Shown one piece after another: positions 51,689-60,664 of a stretch of 64,000 bases of DNA. Location: the NCBI RefSeq assembly GCF_900108065.1, contig NZ_FNVQ01000001.1:1116001-1180000 (forward strand), given 5' to 3'. Position 1 is the stretch's first letter; every line of letters begins with the position of its first letter. The DNA is from Marinobacterium lutimaris (GTDB lineage: Bacteria > Pseudomonadota > Gammaproteobacteria > Pseudomonadales > Balneatricaceae). A program made the translations under genes and the position numbers. The notes under the pieces are model-generated. The model was not told the DNA's origin. It did not search any database and worked only from the letters and a program-made list of their open reading frames with translations.

Positions 51689-54298
51689 TCAGGCTACCGC
51701 TTCCGCTTCTAGGAACTCCTTGGCGAAGCGTTGCAGCACACCACCGGCGCGGTAAGTTTCAACCTCTGCCGCAGTATCCAGTCGACAGATCACTGGCACT
51801 TCGACGCTTTCGCCACTGACACGGTGGATCACCAGCGTCAGCGTGGCGCCCGGTGCGATATCACCCTGTACGTCGTAGGTCTCGGTACCATCGATGCTGT
51901 AAGTGTGACGGGTCTCGCCTTCGCAGAACTGCAGCGGCAGCACACCCATACCGACGAGGTTGGTACGGTGGATACGCTCGAAGCCCTCAGCGACAATCGC
52001 CTCAACGCCGGCCAGGCGCACGCCCTTGGCTGCCCAGTCACGCGAGGAGCCCTGACCGTAATCGGCGCCAGCCACGATGATCAGCGGCTGCTTGCGGTTC
52101 ATGTAGGCTTCGATCACTTCCCACATGCGCATCTGAGTGCCTTCCGGCTCCAGCCGAGCCAGCGAGCCCTGGATCACCTCACCGTTCTCGTCGCGGCACA
52201 TTTCGTTGAACAGTTTAGGGTTCGCCAGAGTTGCGCGCTGGGCGGTCAGGTGATCGCCACGGTGGGTAGCATAGGAGTTAAAGTCCTCCTCCGGCAGCCC
52301 CATTTTGTGCAGGTATTCACCGGCAGCCGAGTTCATCATGATCGCGTTGGACGGCGACAGATGGTCGGTGGTTATGTTGTCCGGCAGCACCGCCAGTGGA
52401 CGCATGCCCTTGAGCGTGCGCTCGGCAGCCAGCGCGCCTTCCCAGTATGGCGGACGGCGGATATAGGTGGACTGCGGACGCCAGTCGTAGAGCGGGCTCT
52501 TCGCTTCTTCCACCTGTCCCAGATCGAACATCGGGATGTAGACCTGGTTGAACTGCTCAGGCTTAACGTGCTCTTTGACGATCGCATCGATCTCGTCATC
52601 AGAGGGCCAGATATCCTTTAGCGTGACCGGGTTGCCGTTGGCATCGGTGCCCAGTACGTCCTTCTCGATATCAAAGCGAACAGTACCAGCGATGGCGTAG
52701 GCCACCACCAGCGGTGGAGACGCCAGGAACGCCTGTTTGGCGTACGGATGGATACGGCCATCGAAGTTACGGTTACCGGAGAGCACCGCAGTGGAGTAAA
52801 GATCGCGGTCGATGATCTCCTGCTGAATCTTCGGATCCAGTGCACCGGACATGCCGTTACAGGTGGTGCAGGCGTAGGCGACGATACCGAAGCCCAGCTT
52901 TTCCAGTTCCGGTAGCAGGCCCGCTTCTTCCAGATACAGGCGAGCTACCTTGGAACCCGGAGCGAAGGAGGATTTCACCCAGGGCTTGCGGATCAGGCCC
53001 AGCTCGTTGGCTTTCTTCGCCAAAAGACCTGCAGCGACCACGTTACGCGGGTTGGAGGTGTTGGTGCAGGAGGTGATCGCCGCAATAATCACGGCGCCGT
53101 CCGGCATCTTGCCCTCTTTCTCTTCCGCCAGTGCCTTATCCAGGTCCACGGCGATACCGCGCTCATGCAGCGCAGAGGTCGGCAGACGACGGTGCGGGTT
53201 GGACGGTCCGGCCAGCGTACGATCGACACTGGAGAGATCGAATTTCAGCACGCGCTCGTACTCAGCCCCAGTCAGATCATCCGCCCAGAGACCGGTAGTT
53301 TTGGCGTAGTTCTCAACCAGCTCCACCTGCTCCGGCTCACGACCGGTGAGTTTCAGGTAGTCGGTGGTCTGCTCGTCGATGTAGAACATCGCCGCCGTGG
53401 CACCGTATTCCGGCGTCATGTTGGAGATGGTGGCACGGTCACCGATGGTCAGGCTGGCTGCACCCTCACCGAAGAACTCCAGGTACGCACCGACCACACG
53501 CTGCTGACGCAGGAACTCGGTCAGCGCCAGCACGATATCGGTCGCAGTGATACCCGGCTGACGCTTGCCCACCAGTTCTACACCTACGATATCCGGCAGG
53601 CGCATCATGGACGGATGGCCCAGCATCACGGTCTCGGCTTCGAGGCCGCCGACGCCGATGGCGATAACACCCAGTGCATCAACGTGGGGGGTGTGGGAAT
53701 CAGTACCGACACAGGTATCCGGGTAAGCGACACCATCACGCGCCTGGATCACCGGAGACATCTTCTCCAGATTGATCTGATGCATGATGCCGTTGCCGGC
53801 CGGGATCACATCCACGTTTTTGAACGCGGTCTTGGTCCAGTCGATAAAGTGGAAACGGTCTTCATTGCGGCGATCTTCGATAGCGCGGTTCTTTTCAAAC
53901 GCTTCCGGATCAAAACCCGGTGCTTCTACCGCCAGCGAGTGGTCGACGATCAGCTGGGTCGGCACCACCGGGTTAACCTTGGCGGGATCACCGCCCTTCT
54001 CGGCGATGGCATCGCGCAGACCCGCCAGGTCCACCAGCGCGGTCTGACCAAGGATGTCATGGCAGACCACACGGGCCGGGTACCAGGGGAAATCGAGATC
54101 ACGCTTGCGCTCGATCAGCTGCTTCAGCGCATCGGTAAGCAGCGCAGGATCACAACGGCGCACCAGCTGTTCGGCCAGCACACGAGAGGTATAGGGAAGC
54201 TTGGCGTAAGCGCCAGGCTGGATCGCATCCACAGCCTCGCGGGTGTCGAAATAGTCCAGCGCAGTGCCCGGCAGGCTCTTGCGAAATTCATTATTCAT
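51689..54298 (-). CDS. acnD: AcnD, Fe/S-dependent 2-methylcitrate dehydratase
   Basis: An 869-residue aconitase-family enzyme. The [4Fe-4S] cysteines are in 'IAAITSCTNTSNPRN' and 'AYACTTCNGMSGALD' (C-x2-C), and the substrate-pocket stretches 'CVGTDSHTPHVDALGVIAIGVGG' and 'GADYGQGSSRDWAAKGVRLAGVEAIVAEGFERIHRTNLVGMGVLPLQF' are present. In the AcnD/PrpF pathway it replaces PrpD and converts 2-methylcitrate to 2-methylaconitate. It lies 73 bp behind prpC with a terminator-like hairpin between, then prpF. Confidence 0.96.
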   Translation of the reverse strand: MNNEFRKSLPGTALDYFDTREAVDAIQPGAYAKLPYTSRVLAEQLVRRCDPALLTDALKQLIERKRDLDFPWYPARVVCHDILGQTALVDLAGLRDAIAEKGGDPAKVNPVVPTQLIVDHSLAVEAPGFDPEAFEKNRAIEDRRNEDRFHFIDWTKTAFKNVDVIPAGNGIMHQINLEKMSPVIQARDGVAYPDTCVGTDSHTPHVDALGVIAIGVGGLEAETVMLGHPSMMRLPDIVGVELVGKRQPGITATDIVLALTEFLRQQRVVGAYLEFFGEGAASLTIGDRATISNMTPEYGATAAMFYIDEQTTDYLKLTGREPEQVELVENYAKTTGLWADDLTGAEYERVLKFDLSSVDRTLAGPSNPHRRLPTSALHERGIAVDLDKALAEEKEGKMPDGAVIIAAITSCTNTSNPRNVVAAGLLAKKANELGLIRKPWVKSSFAPGSKVARLYLEEAGLLPELEKLGFGIVAYACTTCNGMSGALDPKIQQEIIDRDLYSTAVLSGNRNFDGRIHPYAKQAFLASPPLVVAYAIAGTVRFDIEKDVLGTDANGNPVTLKDIWPSDDEIDAIVKEHVKPEQFNQVYIPMFDLGQVEEAKSPLYDWRPQSTYIRRPPYWEGALAAERTLKGMRPLAVLPDNITTDHLSPSNAIMMNSAAGEYLHKMGLPEEDFNSYATHRGDHLTAQRATLANPKLFNEMCRDENGEVIQGSLARLEPEGTQMRMWEVIEAYMNRKQPLIIVAGADYGQGSSRDWAAKGVRLAGVEAIVAEGFERIHRTNLVGMGVLPLQFCEGETRHTYSIDGTETYDVQGDIAPGATLTLVIHRVSGESVEVPVICRLDTAAEVETYRAGGVLQRFAKEFLEAEAVA

Positions 54299-54338
54299 GG
54301 TGACAGGTGTCCATCGGTTCGGTTAACGAGGTCAAAAA

Positions 54339-54359
54339 AGCGGCCATAAAAAGGCCGCT
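54339..54359 (-). terminator. Terminator-like hairpin between prpC and acnD
   Basis: A 7-bp GC-rich stem AGCGGCC/GGCCGCT (54339-54345 with 54353-54359, 7-nt loop) followed on the minus strand by TTTTTTGACC. It lies inside the operon, 13 bp past the prpC stop, and would lower the level of acnD-prpF relative to prpB-prpC. Confidence 0.7.
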
Positions 54360-54371
54360 GTCGTTATCGCA

Positions 54372-55502
54372 TCAGGAACGTTTTTCGATCGGGATCCACT
54401 CGGCGGTTTCCGGACCGGTGTAATCCGCAGACGGACGGATGATGCGGTTATTGGCACGCTGCTCCATCACGTGGGCGGTCCAGCCTGCTACACGGGAGCA
54501 GACAAAGATCGGCGTGAACAGCTCAGTCGGTATGCCCATAAAGTGGTAGGCGGACGCATGGAAGAAATCAGCGTTACAGAACAGCTTCTTCTCGCGCCAC
54601 ATCACCGCCTCGACACGCTCGGAGACCGGGTAGAGAACGCTGTCGCCCACCTGCTCAGAGAGCTGCTTGGACCATTTCTTGATGATGGCGTTACGCGGGT
54701 CGGACTCGCGGTAGATCGCGTGGCCGAAGCCCATGATCTTATCCTTGCGCGCCAGCATGCCCATGATCTGTTCTTCAGCCTCTTCCGGGCTTTTCCAGCT
54801 TTCGATCATTGCCATGGCGGCTTCGTTGGCGCCACCGTGCAGCGGCCCACGCAGGGACCCGATCGCACCGGTTACACAGCTATGAATATCGGACAGGGTT
54901 GACGCACAAACGCGCGCAGTAAAGGTCGACGCATTGAACTCATGCTCTGCGTAGAGAATCAGCGATGCGTGCATCACCGACACATGCAGCGGATCCGGCT
55001 TCTTGTCGTGCAGGGTCCAGAGGAAGTGCTCGCCGATGGAGTCCGCGTCGGTCTCGGTATTGATACGCTTGCCGTGCTGAACGAAGTTGTACCAGTAGTT
55101 GATGATCGACGGGAACACCGCCAGCATGCGGTCGATCTTGTCATGCTGCTCGCTGAAGTCCTGTTCGGTCTCCAGGTTACCCAGCATGGAACAACCAGTA
55201 CGCATCACATCCATCGGATGAGCGTCCGCCGGAATCTGCTCCAGCACCGTTTTCAGCGCTTCCGGCAGGCCACGCAGGCTCTTCAGCTTAGCCTTGTAGG
55301 CATCGAGCTCGGCCTGGTTCGGCAGTTTTCCGTAGAGCAGCAGATAAGCCACTTCCTCGAACTGGGCGTTATCGGCCAGTTCCTGAATGTCGTAGCCACG
55401 ATAGGTCAGGCCGGCACCGGTTTTACCAACGGTACAGAGTGCCGTTTCACCGGCCGACTGGCCACGAAGACCTGCACCGCCGAGCTTTTTCGCTTCTGCC
55501 AT
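54372..55502 (-). CDS. prpC: 2-methylcitrate synthase
   Basis: A 376-residue citrate synthase-type enzyme condensing propionyl-CoA with oxaloacetate. Catalytic residues lie in 'GALRGPLHGGANEAAMAMI'-like 'GSLRGPLHGGANEAAM' (active His) and 'IMGFGHAIYRESDPRNAIIKKWS'; 'RIIRPSADYTGPETAEWIPIEKRS' is the end typical of PrpC. ATG 55502 is chosen over an upstream frame because it matches the usual length. It is 70 bp behind prpB. Confidence 0.95.
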   Translation of the reverse strand: MAEAKKLGGAGLRGQSAGETALCTVGKTGAGLTYRGYDIQELADNAQFEEVAYLLLYGKLPNQAELDAYKAKLKSLRGLPEALKTVLEQIPADAHPMDVMRTGCSMLGNLETEQDFSEQHDKIDRMLAVFPSIINYWYNFVQHGKRINTETDADSIGEHFLWTLHDKKPDPLHVSVMHASLILYAEHEFNASTFTARVCASTLSDIHSCVTGAIGSLRGPLHGGANEAAMAMIESWKSPEEAEEQIMGMLARKDKIMGFGHAIYRESDPRNAIIKKWSKQLSEQVGDSVLYPVSERVEAVMWREKKLFCNADFFHASAYHFMGIPTELFTPIFVCSRVAGWTAHVMEQRANNRIIRPSADYTGPETAEWIPIEKRS

Positions 55503-55572
55503 GGTTCTCTCCTCGGTTATCTGTCGGGCGTCTGCTGCGCCCGTTGATCGCTTGTGGGGGTACACGCGCGTT

Positions 55573-56466
55573 TTATTTGTTTTTGCCTTCCGCAAACAGG
55601 GCGTCGAGCTTCTGTTCGAAATCGTGGTAATTCAGGAAATCGTACAGTTCCATGCGAGTCTGCATGGTGTCGACAACCGCCTTCTGATCGCCATCTTTGA
55701 GGATATGCTCGTAGACGTTCAGGGCAGCCTTGTTCGCAGCACGGAATGCGGACAGCGGGTAAAGCACCATCGTCGCACCATGGGCTGCCAGCTCTTCGGT
55801 GTTAAACAGCGGAGTCGCACCGAATTCGGTGATGTTTGCCAGCAGATGAGCGCCGCCGATACCGTTGGAGAACGCGGTGTAATCTTCCAGTGTGTGCACC
55901 GCTTCGGCGAAGATGCCGTCGGCACCCGCTTCGAGACATGCCTGGGCGCGTTCAACCGCGGCATTCAGACCTTCCTGCTGGAAGGCATCGGTACGCGCCA
56001 TGACGAAGAAGTCATCGTCGGTCTTGGCGTCGACCGCTGCTTTAACACGGTCGGTCATCTCCTGCAGGGAAACGATCTCTTTATTCGGACGATGACCACA
56101 GCGCTTCTGCGCTACCTGGTCTTCGATATGTACCGCTGCCGCGCCGCCCTTGATCATCTCTTTGATAGTGCGGGCGATGTTGAAGGCTCCACCCCAACCA
56201 GTATCGATATCGACCAGCAGCGGAGTATCAACGGCGCTGGTGATGCGGCATACATCTTCCAGCACGTCATTCATGGAGGTCATACCCAGATCGGGCAGGC
56301 CGTAAGAGGCGTTAGCGACGCCGCCACCGGACAGATAGATCGCCTGGTGACCAACGCGTGAAGCCATCATTGCGTGGTAAGCATTGACAGCGCCAACGAT
56401 CTGCAGCGGCTGGTTCTCAGCCAGCGCTTTACGGAAGCGCGCACCCGCAGTCAGTTTCTCAGCCAT
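55573..56466 (-). CDS. prpB: 2-methylisocitrate lyase
   Basis: A 297-residue isocitrate lyase-superfamily enzyme splitting 2-methylisocitrate into pyruvate and succinate. The catalytic Cys is in '[21 protein letters not shown]', the magnesium-binding part in '[18 protein letters not shown]'. ATG 56466 lies inside the end of the gntR gene (8-bp overlap) with AGGGGAT ahead, showing coupling. It ends 70 bp before prpC. Confidence 0.96.
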   Translation of the reverse strand: MAEKLTAGARFRKALAENQPLQIVGAVNAYHAMMASRVGHQAIYLSGGGVANASYGLPDLGMTSMNDVLEDVCRITSAVDTPLLVDIDTGWGGAFNIARTIKEMIKGGAAAVHIEDQVAQKRCGHRPNKEIVSLQEMTDRVKAAVDAKTDDDFFVMARTDAFQQEGLNAAVERAQACLEAGADGIFAEAVHTLEDYTAFSNGIGGAHLLANITEFGATPLFNTEELAAHGATMVLYPLSAFRAANKAALNVYEHILKDGDQKAVVDTMQTRMELYDFLNYHDFEQKLDALFAEGKNK

Positions 56467-57208
56467 TTTTATCCCCTTGAGGTTCTGTTCCTTGAGGTTT
56501 AGTTGCGGCATTCAGTTTCTCTTCGATGTTCTGGCGTGCCGCACTGATATGGCGGCGCATCAACATCTCGGCCAGTTCGGCGTCCCGTGCCTCGATCGCA
56601 TCGACGATCTGGCGGTGCTCTTTCAGTGCACGCTTGGGGCGGGAGCTGGAGATACTGAATTGATAGCGGTACATACGTACCAGGTGGTAAAGATCAGCAC
56701 CGAGCAGCTCTTCGAGCTTGGCGTTTTTGCTGCCTTTGACGATGCGGTAATGGAAGTCCAGGTCGCCCTCTTTCTGGAAGTAAGCGCGTCCTTCCTGGCG
56801 GGCGATGGAGAGTTCGTGGTTATCGAGCAGCACCTTGAGGCTCTGGATCTCCTCATCGGTCATGTGCTCTGCGGCGAGGCGACAGGCCATGCCTTCGAGC
56901 GCCTCACGCACCCGGTAGATTTCGATCAGTTCGCGGGCGGTAAGCTCAACGACCCGTGCGCCGACATGAGCCTTGCGCTCGATCAGACGCCAGCCCTCAA
57001 GGCGGCGGATCGCTTCGCGCAGCGGACCACGGCTGATGCCATAGGCTTTCGCCAGACCTGGCTCACTGATTTTTTGGCCCGGTAACAGTTCGCCGGTCAC
57101 TATCGCCGTAACGATCTGCTTGCAGACCCGATCGGCGATGGTGCGGCTCTCCGGATCCGTCTCCGGAGCAGTCTCGGCTGCCTTCTGTTCGTTTACGTCG
57201 ATAGCCAT
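56459..57208 (-). CDS. GntR/FadR-family regulator of the methylcitrate operon
   Basis: A 249-residue regulator with an N-terminal GntR winged HTH ('[44 protein letters not shown]') and an FCD ligand domain ('[25 protein letters not shown]' and '[28 protein letters not shown]', with metal/ligand-binding His and Asp residues). It is first in the operon gntR-prpB-prpC-acnD-prpF. Direct TTGTCGACA boxes sit at its promoter, so it probably represses its own operon and responds to a pathway intermediate such as 2-methylcitrate (known for relatives, inferred here). Confidence 0.94.
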   Translation of the reverse strand: MAIDVNEQKAAETAPETDPESRTIADRVCKQIVTAIVTGELLPGQKISEPGLAKAYGISRGPLREAIRRLEGWRLIERKAHVGARVVELTARELIEIYRVREALEGMACRLAAEHMTDEEIQSLKVLLDNHELSIARQEGRAYFQKEGDLDFHYRIVKGSKNAKLEELLGADLYHLVRMYRYQFSISSSRPKRALKEHRQIVDAIEARDAELAEMLMRRHISAARQNIEEKLNAATKPQGTEPQGDKNG

Positions 57209-57221
57209 CCCAAATCCCAGA

Positions 57222-57302
57222 TTGTCGACAATGTTGAATTGTCGACACCTTACTCGGGGTATTTTGGGTCGTCAACCGAAGGAACTGGAAAAATTGTCAA
57301 CA
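57222..57302. promoter_or_regulatory. Three TTGTC(G/A)ACA operators at the methylcitrate promoter
   Basis: TTGTCGACA at 57222-57230 (within the palindrome ATTGTCGACAAT, 57221-57232), TTGTCGACA at 57239-57247 and TTGTCAACA at 57294-57302. The first two are 17 bp apart and cover the predicted -10 and start region. They are the expected GntR/FCD operator type (for example FadR-like, palindromic TTGTCGACAA). Confidence 0.75.
57247..57275 (-). promoter_or_regulatory. Promoter of the methylcitrate operon
   Basis: On the minus strand TTGACG (57270-57275) and TAAGGT (57247-57252) with a 17-bp spacer. The -10 match is weak, fitting a regulated promoter. The middle operator overlaps the -10, so repression by the first gene product is straightforward. 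Confidence 0.45.
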
Positions 57303-57333
57303 CCAGACCAAAGTCTAGCGATAAACAGGACGT

Positions 57334-58200
57334 TTAGCCGATACGGGAAAAGCGCTCCAGTTCTGCATTCATAACGCGGGCGATCTGGCGCGGTTTTTGG
57401 AAAGGCAGCGAATGATCCGTGCCGGCGACGTGGAAGTAGTGCCAGTTTGGCATCCGCTCCGCCAGAGTCAGATGCAGCTGATGCATCAACTCAACGCTGT
57501 TGCCGCCGATAAAGCTGGTGACATCGCCCTGGCTGGCAAGCAGAGATTCCCGGTCGACTTCACGGATCGCCTGGGTCACGGAGTCCAGCGCATAGGCAAA
57601 GCCCTCGGGACGCTGACCCAGACGGTCGATAGTCAGCCGTTCAGTCTGTGGGGTGATTTTACGGTTTGGAGAGATCGTATCGAGGAACTCACGGATCCCC
57701 GCCTCTTTCTCGGCACCACGCAGATGCACCGCCGCTGCGGAATACTTTTCCCGCAGGGTGACGGTGGATTCCCAATCGGGACGATCCAGGCATGCAGCCT
57801 CCAGCAGGTACTGCTTGCCCACCCGATCAGGATGCTGCTGCTTATATAGAAGACTGACCAAGCCGCCCAGGGAGTAACCGCTCAAATCGAAGTTCCACCA
57901 TCCGAGGTAGTCCACCAGAGCACCCAGGTCCGCAACCAGCTCCTGTACACTGAACGGGTGCTCCTTACCGTCGGGGTAGACCGTATCGCCCATGCCTCGA
58001 AGATCCGGCACCAGTATCTCGCTCCAGTGTCCCAGGAAGGACTGCAGCATCTCCCAAGTATCCCGCCCAGCAACGCCGGCACCATGCACCAGCACCAAGC
58101 GGCGCTGACCTTCAACCTCCGGGTGGCGATAAATCCTGTAGGTCAGATGCTGGTCTTGCAGATGGAGAGTATGGACCTGCTCGGTGTAGCCCTTTTTCAT
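57334..58200 (-). CDS. Alpha/beta-fold hydrolase
   Basis: A 288-residue esterase/lipase-like enzyme. The oxyanion-hole motif is 'LVLVHGAGVAGRDTWEML', the nucleophile is the Ser in 'FDLSGYSLGGLVSLLYKQQHPD', and the catalytic His lies in 'YFHVAGTDHSLPFQKPRQIARVM'; the acid is less clear. Function is unknown. It shares the 134-bp divergent region with nothing on its 5' side except pabB, and converges on the gntR upstream region. It is near, but probably not part of, the methylcitrate operon. Confidence 0.88.
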   Translation of the reverse strand: MKKGYTEQVHTLHLQDQHLTYRIYRHPEVEGQRRLVLVHGAGVAGRDTWEMLQSFLGHWSEILVPDLRGMGDTVYPDGKEHPFSVQELVADLGALVDYLGWWNFDLSGYSLGGLVSLLYKQQHPDRVGKQYLLEAACLDRPDWESTVTLREKYSAAAVHLRGAEKEAGIREFLDTISPNRKITPQTERLTIDRLGQRPEGFAYALDSVTQAIREVDRESLLASQGDVTSFIGGNSVELMHQLHLTLAERMPNWHYFHVAGTDHSLPFQKPRQIARVMNAELERFSRIG

Positions 58201-58321
58201 TACTCGGGAATCCTTGTAGCTGTATCTGTTCAGTATCTATTTAGCGAATCATTATACCTGCGCCGGCTATAGACTCGCGCCCCCTGACGACAGAGGTTAA
58301 AATCTGCGCTTTTCGCCGGGA

Positions 58322-59710
58322 GTGCACGTCTTGCTGTCTATCCACCCTTTGCCCTATCCGCTGGACGCCCAGGCTGCTTTTACGCGAATCCGAGATCTGG
58401 GTGATCCGGTACTGCTAGATAGCGCCCAACCGGAGTCGGACCCCCGCTTTGGCCGCTACGATATTATTGCAGCCGCGCCCGACGTCCTGGTGCGCTACAC
58501 CCGCGGCCGTACCGAGGTGCGCCGCAAAGGACTCTGGAACAGCGTCGAATCCGACCCGATCAATCTGCTTAAAAGCCTTAATAGCGAGATTGCACTTGGC
58601 GAGAATTCAGGCCTGCCGTTCTGCGGCGGCCTGATCGGGCACTTCAGCTACGACCTGGGTCGCGCGTTTGAAGCGCTACCGAGCCCCGCAGAAGATGACC
58701 TGGCACTACCGGAGATGCGGGTTGGACGCTACCTCTGGGCCGTGGTTATCGATCATCAGCAGAGTACCAGCCAACTGGTCGCTCACCCCCAGGCAGACGG
58801 CCTTCAGGTTGAGGCGGTGCATAGACTGCTGCTGGCTGAAGCCGACGACCATCTATCGAAAACGACACCTTTCCACCTGGTATCGGACTTTGAAAGCAAC
58901 CTGCCCCGCCCGAAATACATGGACGCCTTCAACCGTGTTCAGGACTATATCCTTGCCGGCGACTGCTACCAGATCAACCTGACCCAGCGTTTCAGCGCCC
59001 GCTGTGAGGGCGACCCCTTTCACGCTTACCGTGCTCTGCGCAAGCGCGCTACCACACCTTTCAGCGCGTACATGGAAAGCGGCAGCGACGCGATCCTGTC
59101 ACTTTCGCCGGAGCGTTTTCTAAAGGTATCCGACGACGGCGAAGTGGAAACCCGCCCGATCAAGGGCACGCGGCCGCGCGGTGGCAACGAGACTGAAGAC
59201 CAGGCCTTTATCGACGAGCTGAAACAGTCGGAAAAAGACCGCTCGGAAAACCTGATGATCGTCGACCTGCTGCGTAACGATCTGGGCAAGGTCTGTGAAG
59301 CCGGCAGTATCAGTGTGCCAGAGCTCTTCGCCATCGAAACCTACCCCAATGTCCACCACCTGGTCAGTGCCGTAACCGGCAAGCTGGCAGAGGGTTACAC
59401 CAGCCTGGATCTCCTCAAACACTGTTTCCCTGGCGGTTCGATCACCGGCGCACCGAAGATTCGTGCCATGCAGATCATCGACGAACTTGAGCCGCATCGG
59501 CGCGGCGTCTACTGCGGTTCCATCGGTTATTTCAGCGCCGCCGGCGGCATGGATACCAGCATCTGCATACGCACCCTGCTAGTAGAAAACGGCCGCGTTT
59601 ATTGCTCCGCAGGCGGGGGGATCGTGGCGGATTCAGTGGGCGACGAGGAGTATCAGGAGTCGTTCGACAAGGTGAATAACCTGCTGGAAACCTTGCAGGA
59701 GTTGAGCTGA
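58322..59710 (+). CDS. pabB: Aminodeoxychorismate synthase component I
   Basis: A 462-residue chorismate-utilising enzyme for p-aminobenzoate (folate) synthesis. Family motifs: 'ILAGDCYQINLTQRFSARCEG', 'RPIKGTRPRGGNETEDQAFI', 'MIVDLLRNDLGKVCEAGS' and 'CFPGGSITGAPKIRAMQIIDELEPHRRGVYCGSIGYFS'. N-terminal 'ALPYPLDAQAAFTRIRDLGDPVLLDSAQ'-like start fits PabB better than anthranilate synthase. The start is GTG 58322 or TTG 58331; TTG has the better-placed GGGAG (8 bp ahead). Confidence 0.94.
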   Translation: MHVLLSIHPLPYPLDAQAAFTRIRDLGDPVLLDSAQPESDPRFGRYDIIAAAPDVLVRYTRGRTEVRRKGLWNSVESDPINLLKSLNSEIALGENSGLPFCGGLIGHFSYDLGRAFEALPSPAEDDLALPEMRVGRYLWAVVIDHQQSTSQLVAHPQADGLQVEAVHRLLLAEADDHLSKTTPFHLVSDFESNLPRPKYMDAFNRVQDYILAGDCYQINLTQRFSARCEGDPFHAYRALRKRATTPFSAYMESGSDAILSLSPERFLKVSDDGEVETRPIKGTRPRGGNETEDQAFIDELKQSEKDRSENLMIVDLLRNDLGKVCEAGSISVPELFAIETYPNVHHLVSAVTGKLAEGYTSLDLLKHCFPGGSITGAPKIRAMQIIDELEPHRRGVYCGSIGYFSAAGGMDTSICIRTLLVENGRVYCSAGGGIVADSVGDEEYQESFDKVNNLLETLQELS

Positions 59711-59716
59711 TACAGT

Positions 59717-59741
59717 AACGGCGCTCGCAACGAGCGCCGTT
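59717..59741 (+). terminator. Hairpin after pabB
   Basis: A perfect 11-bp stem AACGGCGCTCG/CGAGCGCCGTT with a 3-nt loop, 6 bp past the pabB stop. No T-run follows, so it may need help to terminate. Confidence 0.6.
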
Positions 59742-59763
59742 CCGACCCAAAATCTGCAATACC

Positions 59764-59960
59764 AATGCAGGAGTTACGCCGCCGTGCCGATTCAACCTGC
59801 CAGGGTGATGTTTACACCAAGACAGGTGATCGGGACGAAGGCCTCGCTCGTACCAAAAATCGATCGCACCGATGCAGGAGGCGCATCCCCGCGCCGATTG
59901 ATCCTGGCACTGCGGCAACTTAAACCACCCTGGCTGATCACGGCGAGGCGCCCCTCCTAC
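59764..59960. repeat. REP-like repeat cluster between pabB and thrH
   Basis: Four related, mostly GC-rich 25-30 bp elements in alternating orientation: forward at 59764-59792 (TGCAGGAGTTACGCCGCCG...), reverse at about 59827-59852 (GTACGAGCGAGGCCTTCGTC on the minus strand), forward at 59871-59903 (GATGCAGGAGGCGCATCCCC) and reverse at 59936-59962 (GTAGGAGGGGCGCCTCGCCG). They share the core GYAGGAG..SGC..SCG and end in GATTG/GATC, as Pseudomonas REP doublets do. Confidence 0.65.
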
Positions 59961-59973
59961 GGGTACGCGATCA

Positions 59974-60591
59974 TCAAAGGCTTAGCGGACGCTCGCTGGC
60001 CTTGATGAACTCCTGCTTGAGGTCTTCATAGCCGTGAACCGCCGGAAACTGCGGAAACTCGGCAATCACATTATCCGGTGCATGGAACAGAATCCCCGCC
60101 TCGGCCTGTTTCAGCATGGTGGTATCGTTGTAGGAATCACCGGCCGCTATCACACGGTAGTTAAGCAGCTGGAAAGCCCGCACCGACTGACGCTTGGGGT
60201 CACGCTGACGCAGGGTGTAATCAGTGATTCGGCCCTCGCCGTCAACCTCAAGCTTATGACAAAGCAGCGTCGGATAACCCAGCTGCTTCATCAAGGGCGC
60301 GGCAAATTCGTAGAACGTATCGGACAGGATTACCACCTGAAACCGTTCGCGTAACCAGTCCACAAAATCCCTCGCACCCTCCAACGGCGCCAGGCGACTG
60401 ATTGTGTCCTGAATCTGCGGCAACGTGAGCCCGTGCTGATCCAGTATCGACAGCCGCTGCTTCATCAGCACGTCGTAATCCGGGATATCGCGGGTCGTCG
60501 CTTTCAGTTCTTTAATACCAGTTTCTTCAGCAAACGCAATCCAGATCTCAGGGATCAGAACGCCTTCCAGGTCGAGACATGCCAGTTCCAC
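59974..60591 (-). CDS. thrH: ThrH-type phosphoserine phosphatase / homoserine kinase
   Basis: A 205-residue HAD-superfamily enzyme. The nucleophile motif is 'CLDLEGVLIPEIWIAFAEETG', motif II Ser/Thr lies in 'VVILSDTFYEFAAPL', and the motif III/IV region is 'YRVIAAGDSYNDTTMLKQAEAGILFHAPDNV'. ThrH in Pseudomonas has phosphoserine phosphatase and phosphoserine:homoserine phosphotransferase activity. ATG 60591 is sound. The 73-bp stretch to the DUF2252 gene contains no gene. Confidence 0.95.
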   Translation of the reverse strand: MELACLDLEGVLIPEIWIAFAEETGIKELKATTRDIPDYDVLMKQRLSILDQHGLTLPQIQDTISRLAPLEGARDFVDWLRERFQVVILSDTFYEFAAPLMKQLGYPTLLCHKLEVDGEGRITDYTLRQRDPKRQSVRAFQLLNYRVIAAGDSYNDTTMLKQAEAGILFHAPDNVIAEFPQFPAVHGYEDLKQEFIKASERPLSL

Positions 60592-60664
60592 GCTGATTTC
60601 TCCAAATCTGTCGACAGTTTGGCAAAACTCTACCGGTTAGCACCAACCCTTTCAACGCGCCAGA

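Noticed and set aside
48777-55569. Shared 13-mer GGGGTACACGCGC in the small RNA candidate and upstream of prpC
   Set aside because: About 30 such 13-bp coincidences are expected in a window of this size; no palindrome or common function supports it.
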